This document shows, piece after piece, positions 16,377 to 25,424 of a stretch of 64,000 bases of DNA. This DNA is from Ruminococcus bovis. GTDB lineage: Bacteria > Bacillota > Clostridia > Oscillospirales > Acutalibacteraceae. The notes beneath the pieces are model-generated. The model did not search any database and was not told the origin of the DNA. It was given only the letters and a program-made list of their open reading frames with translations. Position numbers and translations under genes: made by a program. The number at the start of each line of letters is the position of its first letter. Positions within the stretch are counted from its first letter, which is position 1. The stretch spans positions 1,733,941-1,797,940 of the forward strand of contig NZ_CP039381.1 in assembly GCF_005601135.1 (NCBI RefSeq), written 5' to 3'.

Positions 16377-16871
16377 ATGATATTAAACCTTAAAGAAGTT
16401 TTCCTACAGGAAGGCAGTAAAAAGGCTTTTGAGTATTCCTTTTCAATGTCAGACATAGACATTAGTGGTGTTTATCCATTCGTTTCACCTATAATGGTAA
16501 AGGGTGAGGCTTTAAACCGTGCTGGTCTTGTTGATGTTAATTTTGATGTATCATTTACCTACAACCGTCCTTGTGACAGGTGTTTTAAGGATGTTAGTAG
16601 AGAATTAAATTACCAGTTTAATCATCGTCTTGTGGTTTCACTTCAGGGTGATGACAATGATGACTACATTGAAGTTCCGGATTACACTCTTGATGTTGAT
16701 AATTGTGTTCAAACAGATATTATTCTTAACTTACCTGTTAAGTTCCTATGTAAAGAGGACTGCAAGGGTATTTGCCCTAAGTGTGGTAAGGACTTGAATG
16801 ATGGAGAATGTGGTTGTCAGACAGAAGAAATTGACCCTCGTTTAGAGGTACTAAAGGAATTATTGAAATAA
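16377..16871 (+). CDS. YceD/DUF177 family protein
   Basis: DUF177 (YceD) proteins lie almost always just upstream of rpmF and are linked to ribosome or 23S rRNA metabolism. The 164-residue product has the family pattern of beta-rich N-terminus, CDRCFK near the middle, and a C-terminal zinc-binding CKEDCKGICPKCGKDLNDGECGC. An upstream TTG at 16359 would be only some eight bases from the transcription start and overlaps the ribosome-binding region GGAGAAGGTG, so ATG 16377 is preferred. rpmF follows after 24 bases. Confidence 0.9.
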   Translation: MILNLKEVFLQEGSKKAFEYSFSMSDIDISGVYPFVSPIMVKGEALNRAGLVDVNFDVSFTYNRPCDRCFKDVSRELNYQFNHRLVVSLQGDDNDDYIEVPDYTLDVDNCVQTDIILNLPVKFLCKEDCKGICPKCGKDLNDGECGCQTEEIDPRLEVLKELLK

Positions 16872-16895
16872 CATATATTACAGGAGGAAATAAAA

Positions 16896-17081
16896 ATGGC
16901 AGTACCAAAGAGAAAACATTCACACGCAAGAAAAATGAAGAGAAGATCCAATGTTTGGAAGTTAAACACTCCTGCACTTGCAGTTTGTCCAACATGTGGC
17001 GAATACAAAGCTCCACATAAGGTTTGCAAGAACTGTGGTCAGTACAACGGCAGACAGGTTATTGCAGTAGAAGCTGAATAA
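16896..17081 (+). CDS. rpmF: Large-subunit ribosomal protein bL32
   Basis: The 61-residue protein is a structural part of the 50S subunit. The N-terminus AVPKRKHSHARKMKRRSNVWKL is diagnostic for L32, followed by the zinc ribbon CPTCGEYKAPHKVCKNC, so this is the zinc-binding (C+) form. It has a strong ribosome-binding site AGGAGGA and a close terminator at 17101-17127. Confidence 0.97.
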   Translation: MAVPKRKHSHARKMKRRSNVWKLNTPALAVCPTCGEYKAPHKVCKNCGQYNGRQVIAVEAE

Positions 17082-17100
17082 TTTTAATTTATAAAAAACA

Positions 17101-17127
17101 GACGGATTTCATATCCGTCTTTTTTTA
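17101..17127 (+). terminator. Terminator of DUF177-rpmF
   Basis: GACGGAT/ATCCGTC stem with a five-base loop and a run of seven or more T, 20 bases after the rpmF stop. Confidence 0.92.
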
Positions 17128-17318
17128 TGTCAAATATTTCTTATATTATCTTTTATTTTGCCGTTAAATAGGGTATAATAAAAGTATATTTAGCTTAAAA
17201 TTAATGGATTATTATGTTTAGTATTTGAGATAAATATTTTTATTTGTAATATTTGATTATGCTCAAATGTTAAGAATTGAAAAATTAAAAATTTTGATTT
17301 ATAGATAGGAGGGGTTTT

Positions 17319-18644
17319 ATGTCCACACCAATCGTAGCTATTGTAGGCAGACCGAATGTTGGTAAATCAACATTGTTTAATAAACTTATAGGTGAGCGTC
17401 TTTCTATTGTAGATGATACTCCCGGTGTTACTCGTGATAGAATTTATGGTGAATGTGAGTGGAACAATCGCAAAATCCGTATTATTGATACAGGTGGTAT
17501 TGAACCATATTCCGATGATGTTATCCTAAAACAAATGAGACGACAAGCAGAACTTGCTATTGATACTGCTGATGTTACTGTTCTTGTAACTGATGTTCGT
17601 GATGGTGTTGTTGCAACTGATGAAGAAGTTGCTCAAATGCTACAGAAGAGTGGTAAGCCGGTTGTACTTTGTGTAAATAAATGTGACCAAATCGGTGAAC
17701 CACCTGCACAGTTTTATGAATTTTATAACCTAGGTTTAGGTGAACCAATTCAGGTTTCTTCTGTTCATGGTACAGGTACAGGCGACTTGCTTGAAGAGGT
17801 TTGTAAGTTCCTACCACCGGAAGATGAAGCTGAACTTGATGAAGATGTAATTTCTGTTGCAGTTATCGGTAAGCCTAATGTTGGTAAGTCATCACTTATT
17901 AACTATATTACAGGTGAGAACCGTTGTATTGTTTCTGATATTGCCGGTACAACAAGAGATTCTATTGATACTATTGTTGAAAACGAATTTGGTAAATTCA
18001 ACTTTATTGATACTGCCGGTATGCGTAGAAAAGCCAGAGTTTATGACAATATTGAAAAGTACAGTATCATCAGAGCCAGAATGGCAATTGACAGATGTGA
18101 TGTTTGTGTAATTATGATTGATGCTGAAGTTGGCTATACTGAACAGGACAGTAAGGTTGCCGGTATGGCACTTGAAGCCGGTAAAGGTTGTATTATCGCA
18201 GTTAATAAGTGGGATGCTATTGATAAAGATACTCACACAATGGGTGACTTTAGAAAGACTCTTGACAGAGAATTTGCATTTATGAGCTATACACCATATA
18301 TTTTCATTTCTGCAAAAACAGGTCAGAGAGTTAACAACCTGTTTGAACTTATTACAACTGTTGCAAACAATAACGCAATGCGTATCCGTACAGGTATGCT
18401 AAATGATTTATTAAATGTTGCAACAACCAGAGTTCAGCCACCTACAGATAAGGGTAAAAGACTTAAAATTTATTATTGTACTCAGGCATCTACTAAGCCT
18501 CCTACATTTGTATTTTTCTGTAATAATAAGGAGCTTTTTCACTTCTCATATCAAAGATATTTGGAAAACCGTATTCGTGAGTCATTTGGACTAGAGGGTA
18601 CACCAATCCGTATTATTGTCAGAGAGAGAGGAGAAAAGTACTAA
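17319..18644 (+). CDS. der: Ribosome biogenesis GTPase Der (EngA)
   Basis: Der has two tandem GTPase domains and a KH-like domain and acts in 50S assembly. Here the first P-loop is GRPNVGKST (residues 10-18), with DTPGVTRD and NKCD following. The second P-loop is GKPNVGKSS near 184, with DIAGTTRD and NKWD. The C-terminal KH-like domain spans about 350-441. The 441-residue length is standard. The stop overlaps the plsY start by one base (TAATG), indicating coupling. Confidence 0.97.
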   Translation: MSTPIVAIVGRPNVGKSTLFNKLIGERLSIVDDTPGVTRDRIYGECEWNNRKIRIIDTGGIEPYSDDVILKQMRRQAELAIDTADVTVLVTDVRDGVVATDEEVAQMLQKSGKPVVLCVNKCDQIGEPPAQFYEFYNLGLGEPIQVSSVHGTGTGDLLEEVCKFLPPEDEAELDEDVISVAVIGKPNVGKSSLINYITGENRCIVSDIAGTTRDSIDTIVENEFGKFNFIDTAGMRRKARVYDNIEKYSIIRARMAIDRCDVCVIMIDAEVGYTEQDSKVAGMALEAGKGCIIAVNKWDAIDKDTHTMGDFRKTLDREFAFMSYTPYIFISAKTGQRVNNLFELITTVANNNAMRIRTGMLNDLLNVATTRVQPPTDKGKRLKIYYCTQASTKPPTFVFFCNNKELFHFSYQRYLENRIRESFGLEGTPIRIIVRERGEKY

Positions 18645-19390
18645 TGTATTTGATAATTGCTTTATCTTGCATTATTCCGGCAATATTAGCTTATTTGCTT
18701 GGTTCAATTAACACAGCCATCATTGTTACTAAGATTGTAACTAAAGGTGGCAATATTAAAGAAATGGGTAGTGGCAATGCCGGTTTTACCAATGTACTTC
18801 GTTGTGTTGGTAAAGTTCCGGCTATCATCACCATTGTGTGTGACTTTTTAAAGGCTGTTGTGGCAGTGCTTTTATCCAATGTATTTATGTGGGTAGGTGT
18901 TGCAGTATTTACATCAATTTTCCACAGTAATGATGCACAGGTGTTCTTGGCTACTAACCAAAACTTACTTGTAGAAGGTACTTCAATATGTAACTATGTT
19001 GCAGGTTTCTGTTGTATTCTTGGTCATATGTTCCCAATTTATTTCCACTTTAAAGGTGGTAAGGGTGTTGTTGCTGCAATCGGTATGATTTTTGTACTGG
19101 ACTGGAGAACATTCCTAATTATCCTAGGTATCTTCCTAATAATCTTCCTATGTAGCAAGATTATTTCTCTAGGTTCACTTATTTGTGCAGCACTTTACGG
19201 ACCAATTACTTTCTTAGTTACATATTTCTTTGAATATAGAAATCAGACTACACAAATTCTATCTCTAACCTATGTATTTATTGTTTCTGCCATTGCGTTG
19301 CTAACAGGTGTTGTTGTTATAATCAAGCACCATGAGAATATCGGCAGACTACTTCGTGGGGAAGAGAAAAAAATAAAAGCAAAAAAGTAA
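18644..19390 (+). CDS. plsY: Acyl-phosphate:glycerol-3-phosphate acyltransferase PlsY
   Basis: PlsY is an integral membrane enzyme that makes lysophosphatidic acid from acyl phosphate. The family motifs are present: LLGSINTAIIV and GSGNAGFTNVLR near the N-terminus, GHMFPIYFHFKGGKGVVAA in the middle and KHHENIGRLLRGEEKK at the end. At 248 residues it is about 40-50 longer than usual; the extra stretch lies around residues 85-115 between two membrane helices. It follows der with a one-base overlap. Confidence 0.93.
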   Translation: MYLIIALSCIIPAILAYLLGSINTAIIVTKIVTKGGNIKEMGSGNAGFTNVLRCVGKVPAIITIVCDFLKAVVAVLLSNVFMWVGVAVFTSIFHSNDAQVFLATNQNLLVEGTSICNYVAGFCCILGHMFPIYFHFKGGKGVVAAIGMIFVLDWRTFLIILGIFLIIFLCSKIISLGSLICAALYGPITFLVTYFFEYRNQTTQILSLTYVFIVSAIALLTGVVVIIKHHENIGRLLRGEEKKIKAKK

Positions 19391-19402
19391 GGAGTATTTG
19401 TT

Positions 19403-19744
19403 ATGAGTGATTGTATTTTTTGTAAAATTGCCTCAGGTGAAATCCCATCAACAAAGGTTTACGAGGATGACCAAATTCTTTGTTTCAAGGATTTAAACCC
19501 TATGGCTCCCGTTCATGTTTTATTTATTCCAAAGGAACATATATGTTGTGCTGATGAAATTACAAGTGAAAATTCTTCAGTAGTTGCTCACATTTTTGAA
19601 GTTATTCCTAAGGTTGCAAAGGAACTTGGACTTGAAAACGGCTACAGAGTAGTAACTAACTGCAAAGAGGAAGCAGGTCAGACAGTTTTCCACCTACATT
19701 TCCATCTACTTGGTGGTAAGAAACTTAACACAGAAATGGCTTAA
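19403..19744 (+). CDS. HIT family (HINT-like) nucleotide hydrolase
   Basis: The 113-residue protein is a complete histidine-triad domain. It starts CIFCKIASGEIPS, with VHVLFIPKEH and the catalytic HLHFHLLGG near the C-terminus. HINT-type enzymes hydrolyse nucleoside phosphoramidates. It lies in the der-plsY cluster and has the ribosome-binding site AAGGAG. Confidence 0.93.
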   Translation: MSDCIFCKIASGEIPSTKVYEDDQILCFKDLNPMAPVHVLFIPKEHICCADEITSENSSVVAHIFEVIPKVAKELGLENGYRVVTNCKEEAGQTVFHLHFHLLGGKKLNTEMA

Positions 19745-19754
19745 GGAGTAAATT

Positions 19755-20288
19755 ATGAAATCATATAAAATGACTATTGCCGGTTGTGAGAGAGAACTTC
19801 CACTTTGTAAAGTTGATGACAACCTAACTATTGCAGCATTTATTATGTTTGGTGACACAGAAGTTACTGTAAAGTCAGCAACGGAATTACTAAAGAAAGT
19901 CAGTGACTTTGATGTTATTTTGACTGCTGAAGCAAAGGGTATTCCTTTAGCTTATGAAATATCAAGACAAAGCAACAAGCCTTATGTTGTTGCAAGAAAG
20001 TCAGTTAAACTTTATATGAACGATATTGTGTCTGTTAATGTAAAGTCTATCACAACACAAAAAGTACAAAAGCTATATCTTGACGGTGCAAAGGCTAATA
20101 TGCTTAAGGGTAAGAATGTTCTTATTGTTGATGATGTTATCAGCACAGGTGAAAGCCTAGAAGCACTAAAGGCTCTTTGTAAGTCTGCCGGTGGTCATAC
20201 TGCTTGTTGTGCATCAGTTCTTGCTGAGGGTGATGCTGCTGAAAGAGATGACATTGTATTCCTAGAGAAACTACCACTATTTACATAA
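19755..20288 (+). CDS. Phosphoribosyltransferase (adenine PRT-like)
   Basis: This 177-residue type I phosphoribosyltransferase has the PRPP-binding motif VLIVDDVISTGES (about 131-143) and the AEAKGIPLAYEISRQ loop typical of adenine/xanthine PRTs. The extended N-terminus (SYKMTIAGCERELPL) matches Apt-like proteins of Clostridia that are distinct from classical Apt. The base specificity cannot be fixed from sequence. It is in the same rightward run as plsY and the HIT protein. Confidence 0.85.
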   Translation: MKSYKMTIAGCERELPLCKVDDNLTIAAFIMFGDTEVTVKSATELLKKVSDFDVILTAEAKGIPLAYEISRQSNKPYVVARKSVKLYMNDIVSVNVKSITTQKVQKLYLDGAKANMLKGKNVLIVDDVISTGESLEALKALCKSAGGHTACCASVLAEGDAAERDDIVFLEKLPLFT

Positions 20289-20302
20289 TATGAGGTAAAA
20301 CT

Positions 20303-22462
20303 ATGAAGCGAATGGGTGCATTACTTGGGATAACTTCTTTAGTAGTGCTTTCATTCGCTTATTTTGTTGGTGTAAAGTTTTCACTAATTCTTTCTGCTAT
20401 TGCTTTTGTATTGTTTGTACTTTCTTTCATAATGAAGAAGTATAGGAAGAATTACTATATAAAGTTGGTTTTAGGTGTTGTAATTTTTTCAGCACTGTTT
20501 TTCGCTATTTTCACAAGTTTCTATTATAAACCGATTGTATATAATAATTCTGATGAAGAAACAACAGTATCGGGAATTGTAATTGACTCACCATATGAAA
20601 ACTTTGGTCAGTATTATTATCCTGTAAAAACCACTACCATTGGAAGTGAAGAAAAATCAGTAAAACTTACCCTAATTTCAAAAGGTGACATAAAGGCTGA
20701 TTTGGATGATACTGTTGATTTTGTAGGCACTCTAAAGAATAATTCAACTGACTATTACAAAACTAAAGGTTACTATCTGAAGGCAACAATCTATGACAAC
20801 AGTAATTGTGCAGTAACTAAGGCAACATCACATTCTTTAAAATATTTTCCTTATAAATTAAGGGAAATGTTAGTAACTGTAATCAATTCTTATATGGGTA
20901 GTGACAATGGTGGTATTTGTAGTGCAATAGGCTTTGGCGAAAGGAATTACCTTACCGATAATGTGAAAAGTGACTTTAAAAAGGCCGGTATGTCACATTT
21001 GTTGGTGGTTTCCGGTATGCATATGAGTGTTGTATCTATGATATTTCTATTCATATTCAAAAAGCTGTTTAGGAAAAAGTTTATCTATTGTCCATTAACA
21101 ATACTTTTAGTTTTGTTTTATATGGTGCTTACGGGACTTTCTTTTTCTGTAATCAGAAGTAGCATAATGGTTATCCTTATGTTACTTGGAATGATGGTTA
21201 GTAGACAGTCTGACTCTTTAAATAGCCTTGGTATTTCAGCATTTGTGATTTTGCTTTTCAATCCTTATTCTGCCGGTGATGTTGGGTTGTTGCTTTCTTT
21301 TGGTTCAACAATGGGAATAATACTTTTCTCAAAACCTATAAGAATTTTCTTAGTAGAGAAGTTAAAATCCCATAAAAGAATTTTAATTTATATATTAGAC
21401 TTAATAGCAATAACTTTGTCAGCTTGTACTTTCTCAACACCTATATTAATATTATTCTTTAAAAGAATTTCATTGGTACAAGTATTTTCAAATTTACTTA
21501 TTTCACCTGTGTTTGAATTGTTACTTGTTGTGGTTATGATAGGTGGAGTTTTAGGACTAACAGGCATTGCAGTACTATATTCACCATTTCTATTTATAGC
21601 TGATAAATTGGCAACCTATATTAGTTGGGTGGCAAGTACTACATCAAAATTACCTTTCAGTTATATTAGTACAAATAAAGTTTTTGTATATGTATTCCTT
21701 GGAATGTGTTTTGCAATGATTTGCTTAGTAGTTCTTTCAAAGAATTATAAAAGAACTGTACCTTTAGCTACTTTGGTTATGATTTTTGTGTTAGTGGTAG
21801 GTTCGGTTTCTGATTATATAGTTAGCTACAATACACCTAGAATCAATGTTTATGATACAGGTAATGGCATAACCCTTAGTGTTCATTGTAAGAATAAATC
21901 AGCAATCCTCAGTAGTGGTGGTTCTGTTACCTACGATCCTATTACCGGTTTAGGTGACAGTAGCAACAGTTATGACTTTTTCGGTATTACAGATAACAGT
22001 AGTAAAAGGTCAATTTTCAGTAGTGATGTTTTAAATGAATTTGACTTAAAGAAGGTTTTACTATATCATAGGATAGATAAAAGAAATTATGAAAGTACAT
22101 ATAGCTATGAAAATATTTCAGAATTTAAGAAAGACACTACTGTAAATATAGGTGATATAAAGATAACATATCTTGTTAGAAATAATAGTGTTTTTATTTA
22201 TGCTAAAGTTAATGATAAGTCAATTTTGATTTTGCCACCTAATGGTGATTGTAAATACTTAGACAAACAGTATCGTAACCCTAACATTACAGTTACAGAT
22301 AAATCTTACATAAGTAATAGCAATTTGATAAATACAAATCTTCTTATTTTGTGTTGTACAGAAGACAGTTATAAAAATGCAATGAAAAATATCGCAATAA
22401 ATTCAAATGAACTTTATACAACTTTTAATGGTGACTTTTCTTCAAAAACAGAGGTGTGGTAA
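20303..22462 (+). CDS. comEC: ComEC/Rec2 family DNA-uptake channel protein
   Basis: ComEC forms the inner-membrane channel for single-stranded DNA in natural transformation. The 719-residue protein shows three N-terminal helices, an extracellular OB-like region (about 85-175), the competence-domain signature KAGMSHLLVVSGMHMSVV near 230, and several further helices to about 500. The C-terminal part aligns in position with the metallo-beta-lactamase-like domain, but the metal-binding HxHxDH motif is absent (the region reads VLLYHRIDKRNYES), so nuclease activity is unlikely. holA starts on the next base after the stop. Confidence 0.88.
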   Translation: MKRMGALLGITSLVVLSFAYFVGVKFSLILSAIAFVLFVLSFIMKKYRKNYYIKLVLGVVIFSALFFAIFTSFYYKPIVYNNSDEETTVSGIVIDSPYENFGQYYYPVKTTTIGSEEKSVKLTLISKGDIKADLDDTVDFVGTLKNNSTDYYKTKGYYLKATIYDNSNCAVTKATSHSLKYFPYKLREMLVTVINSYMGSDNGGICSAIGFGERNYLTDNVKSDFKKAGMSHLLVVSGMHMSVVSMIFLFIFKKLFRKKFIYCPLTILLVLFYMVLTGLSFSVIRSSIMVILMLLGMMVSRQSDSLNSLGISAFVILLFNPYSAGDVGLLLSFGSTMGIILFSKPIRIFLVEKLKSHKRILIYILDLIAITLSACTFSTPILILFFKRISLVQVFSNLLISPVFELLLVVVMIGGVLGLTGIAVLYSPFLFIADKLATYISWVASTTSKLPFSYISTNKVFVYVFLGMCFAMICLVVLSKNYKRTVPLATLVMIFVLVVGSVSDYIVSYNTPRINVYDTGNGITLSVHCKNKSAILSSGGSVTYDPITGLGDSSNSYDFFGITDNSSKRSIFSSDVLNEFDLKKVLLYHRIDKRNYESTYSYENISEFKKDTTVNIGDIKITYLVRNNSVFIYAKVNDKSILILPPNGDCKYLDKQYRNPNITVTDKSYISNSNLINTNLLILCCTEDSYKNAMKNIAINSNELYTTFNGDFSSKTEVW

Positions 22463-23533
22463 ATGGTACTAAATGAATCGGAATTTAAAAGACAAATTAA
22501 GAAAAAAGAATTTAGCAATGTTTATTTAATCTATGGTGAAGAAAAGTTCTTGGTAAAGGTTTATACAAAGCAACTTGTAACTGCAATAATGGGGGAAGAA
22601 CCACCTGAATTTAACTTCCATAATTTTGACAATAACAGTGAACTAAATGATATTGCAGTAGCTTGTGATGTTATGCCATTTATGAGTGAATACAATTGTG
22701 TTGTGGTAACTGACTTAAACATTGATTCACTTATTAAGTCAGATATGGAAAAGCTAAAGACTATTATCAAGAATCTTTCACCATCAACTAAGTTGATTTT
22801 TACTTTCCCTACACTGTCAACAGGTGGTATGGAAGGCAGAAAAGATACAAGAAAGGCTCAGTTTAAGTCTATTGTAAAGCTGGTTAATAAAAACGGTGTT
22901 GTGGTTGAGTACCCCAAGTATGATTCTCATGCAACATCAAAAGAGTTAGTCAGAGCAGCGTCCAAGAGAGGATGCCCATTAACCCTAGCTAATGCAGGTA
23001 AAATTGTTGATTATGTTGGTACAGATTTAACTGCTTTACAAAATGAAATTGATAAACTTTGTGCCTATGCTGACGGTAAAGAAATTACCATTGATATGAT
23101 AAACGATTTGGTTCATATTAATCTAGAAACTAAGGTTTATTATATTTCAAATTATATTATCAAAAATGATTTGCAAAGAGCATATAAAGAACTTGATATT
23201 CTCTTTTATCAAAAGACAGAGCCTATTATTATTGTTGCAAATATTGCAAATGCATATATGGATTTGTATAGAGCTAGAGTAGCCGGTGAAAGTGGAATTC
23301 CGATTACTGTGGTAGCAAATGAATTTAACTATGGCAAAAGAAGCTTTGTGCTGACTAATTCAGCTAGAGACGGTAGGTATATCTCAACACCGGCAATCAG
23401 AAAAAGTATTGATGAAATTATTAATACAGACTTAAAGCTAAAAAGTACATCAGCTAACGGTAGAATATTAGTAGAAAAATTAATTGCAAAACTTTCTTTA
23501 ATAGCAAAGGAGATTAGCTATGCTAAGAATTAA
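22463..23533 (+). CDS. holA: DNA polymerase III subunit delta
   Basis: The delta subunit opens the sliding clamp within the clamp loader. The 356-residue protein has the family N-terminus VYLIYGEEKFLVKVYTKQL, the AAA+-like fold without a functional Walker A, and a helical C-terminal collar domain (about 215-350). It directly abuts comEC, a common arrangement in Firmicutes (comEC-holA), and overlaps rnmV by 14 bases. Confidence 0.93.
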   Translation: MVLNESEFKRQIKKKEFSNVYLIYGEEKFLVKVYTKQLVTAIMGEEPPEFNFHNFDNNSELNDIAVACDVMPFMSEYNCVVVTDLNIDSLIKSDMEKLKTIIKNLSPSTKLIFTFPTLSTGGMEGRKDTRKAQFKSIVKLVNKNGVVVEYPKYDSHATSKELVRAASKRGCPLTLANAGKIVDYVGTDLTALQNEIDKLCAYADGKEITIDMINDLVHINLETKVYYISNYIIKNDLQRAYKELDILFYQKTEPIIIVANIANAYMDLYRARVAGESGIPITVVANEFNYGKRSFVLTNSARDGRYISTPAIRKSIDEIINTDLKLKSTSANGRILVEKLIAKLSLIAKEISYAKN

Positions 23534-24104
23534 AGAGGCAGTTGTTGTAGAAGGTAAGTATGACAAAATAAAGCTAAAAGGCATTATTGATGCACCTATT
23601 ATTGAAACAAACGGTTTTAGAGTTTTCAAGGATAAAGAAAAGCAAAATTTAATTAGGCAACTGGCAAATAAAAGAGGACTGCTGATAATTACAGACAGTG
23701 ACTCAGCAGGTTTTGTAATTAGAAATTTCTTAAAGGGTATTGTAAAGGACAGTACAATTAAACAGTGCTATATTCCTCAGCTAAAGGGTAAGGAAAAGAG
23801 AAAAGAAAAACCATCAAAAGAGGGTTACCTAGGTGTTGAGGGTATTAGTGATGAAGAAATTATAAATGCAATCAAAAGGTCAAATGCCACTATTGAAGGG
23901 GAAAATGTTAAGCAAACCGAAGAAATTACAAAAAATGATTTCTTTGAACTTGGCTTAACAGGTAGAGATAATTCAAAGGTAAATAGGGAAAAGGTGCTAA
24001 AGTATCTTGACCTACCTACATACCTAACAACTAATGCAATGATTTCAGCTTTAAATGTGCTGGTTACAAAAGATGAGATAAAAGAAATTCTAGAGAAAAA
24101 TTAA
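23520..24104 (+). CDS. rnmV: Ribonuclease M5
   Basis: RNase M5 matures 5S rRNA with ribosomal protein L18 as cofactor. The 194-residue length is normal. The N-terminal TOPRIM domain has the glutamate motif VVEGKYDKIKL and the DxD motif IITDSDSAGFVIRN; a basic RNA-binding C-terminal domain follows. Its ATG lies inside the end of holA with AAAGGAG upstream. Confidence 0.93.
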   Translation: MLRIKEAVVVEGKYDKIKLKGIIDAPIIETNGFRVFKDKEKQNLIRQLANKRGLLIITDSDSAGFVIRNFLKGIVKDSTIKQCYIPQLKGKEKRKEKPSKEGYLGVEGISDEEIINAIKRSNATIEGENVKQTEEITKNDFFELGLTGRDNSKVNREKVLKYLDLPTYLTTNAMISALNVLVTKDEIKEILEKN

Positions 24105-24115
24105 TATGATAAATA

Positions 24116-24155
24116 AAATCACCACTTTAACTAATACTAAAAGTGGTGATTTTTT
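24116..24155 (+). terminator. Terminator of rnmV carrying the next gene's ribosome-binding site
   Basis: AAATCACCACTTT pairs with AAAAGTGGTGATTT, followed by TTTTTT and directly by the ATG of the next gene. The AAGTGGTGAT 3' arm is the only possible ribosome-binding site. The layout repeats that at 10297-10336. Confidence 0.8.
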
Positions 24156-24539
24156 ATGAGTATAAAATGGGATATGGTGGTGTTTCTGATTGGTGGAGTT
24201 ACCTATGCAATGATTGAAATTATGTGGAGAGGTAACACCCATTGGACAATGGTACTACTTGGTGGATTATGCTTTTTAACTTTGTATAAACTGTTTGGAT
24301 ATATGAGTAATTATTCTTTAATGGAAAAATGCGTTTTAGGTGCAATTGTAATAACTGCACTTGAATTTGTGGTTGGTTGTATAGTTAACTTAACTTTTCA
24401 TATGAATGTGTGGAATTACAGCAGAATGCCACTTAATCTGTCAGGTCAGATTTGTATTCTTTATAGCACATTGTGGGGTTTCCTCTGTATTCCAATCAAC
24501 TTTATTGCAAATAAAATTAGGAAAGTTGCAGAGTCCTGA
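24156..24539 (+). CDS. CmpB-like putative ABC-transporter permease family membrane protein (short)
   Basis: The 127-residue protein has four predicted membrane helices (about 8-24, 31-47, 60-78, 99-118). The segment VWNYSRMPLNLSGQICILYSTLWGFLCIP matches the signature of the CmpB-like family (PF06541), also seen as WWDYSNRKFNINGRVCLIGAVVF in the larger protein at 41697-42539. No ATPase is adjacent, and the 'ABC permease' name of this family is not supported by function. Translation start lies directly after a terminator hairpin. Confidence 0.75.
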   Translation: MSIKWDMVVFLIGGVTYAMIEIMWRGNTHWTMVLLGGLCFLTLYKLFGYMSNYSLMEKCVLGAIVITALEFVVGCIVNLTFHMNVWNYSRMPLNLSGQICILYSTLWGFLCIPINFIANKIRKVAES

Positions 24540-24598
24540 ATTTTTTTATCTATGCATAAATGTATTTTATTTTAAAATAATAAAAATCCACAAAAGAG

Positions 24599-24627
24599 AA
24601 ATGCTGAGGCATAATGCCTCAGCATTC
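24599..24627 (-). terminator. Terminator of the CBM21 protein gene
   Basis: AATGCTGAGGC/GCCTCAGCATT, a perfect 11-bp stem, is followed by TTCTCTTTT on the minus strand, about 40 bases after the CBM21 gene stop. Confidence 0.8.
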
Positions 24628-24668
24628 CATAGGAAGTAGGTATATGAATAAAAACTAAAACTTGTACT

Positions 24669-25424
24669 TTATTTTGTGACAGTATAATTAGCACCAAAGT
24701 TGTCATCAACATAAGTTGTGCCGTTTACTGTGTATTCAATTCTGTACTGTAGTGAATTAGCATCAACAGGAACAGAATAGTACCATACTTCAACAGAGCC
24801 ATCTACATAACCCTTTGAAGATGAATAATATTCAGCATTAACAGTATTAGTTGTTTTCCAGTTGTCAGTAGAGTAAACTACCTTTACATCCTTTTCATAG
24901 CCAAGATTTTTTAGCTGAACTGCACCGGAAAAATTATTGTCTATATCTATAAAAGAATAGTAGCTTTTAGCTCCACCACAACCAAAATCATAGAAAGATG
25001 GTGCGTGATAACCGGAATATACTTTGTAGTTATTACCGTCATTGTTGTCCCAATATGTGTTGCCGTTTACTTCATACTTAATAGCAAACTGAACAGTTAC
25101 AGGTAAATCACCACCCGGTCTTGCAATACCCGGTGTTGTAAATGACCAAGCCTCATAGTTACCGTGAGTAGGCTTGTAGTACTGTGCTGAACAGTCATAC
25201 CAGTCAATACCGTTATATGAATAATGAACAGTAACATTCTTTTCATAAGCAATGTTTTCAACCTCAATGTAACCTGATGCACCAATACCATCTACTCCGT
25301 TAGGTGTTGCATAAATCAGTTTTACCGGTGTTGTTGATGTAGCCCCAACAGATGGAATAGCAGAGAAAATAGAGAACAACATTACTAAAACAACTGCAAA
25401 AGGGATTAGTCTTTTTTTAGTCAT
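24669..25424 (-). CDS. Secreted protein with two CBM21-like starch-binding modules
   Basis: The 251-residue product has a signal peptide (residues about 5-28, ending near VGA). Two beta-sandwich modules follow, about 32-138 and 150-250. Both show the CBM21 (PF03370) pattern: 'ENIAYEKNVTVHYSYNGIDWYDCSAQY' type first half and 'FAIKYEVNGNTYWDNNDGNNY' type end; the second reads LKNLGYEKDVKVVYSTDNWKT and IEYTVNGTTYVDDNFGANY. CBM21 binds alpha-glucans. There is no enzyme, dockerin, sortase motif or SLH domain, so it is a free-standing binding protein. The ribosome-binding site is AAAGGAG. Confidence 0.82.
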   Translation of the reverse strand: MTKKRLIPFAVVLVMLFSIFSAIPSVGATSTTPVKLIYATPNGVDGIGASGYIEVENIAYEKNVTVHYSYNGIDWYDCSAQYYKPTHGNYEAWSFTTPGIARPGGDLPVTVQFAIKYEVNGNTYWDNNDGNNYKVYSGYHAPSFYDFGCGGAKSYYSFIDIDNNFSGAVQLKNLGYEKDVKVVYSTDNWKTTNTVNAEYYSSSKGYVDGSVEVWYYSVPVDANSLQYRIEYTVNGTTYVDDNFGANYTVTK

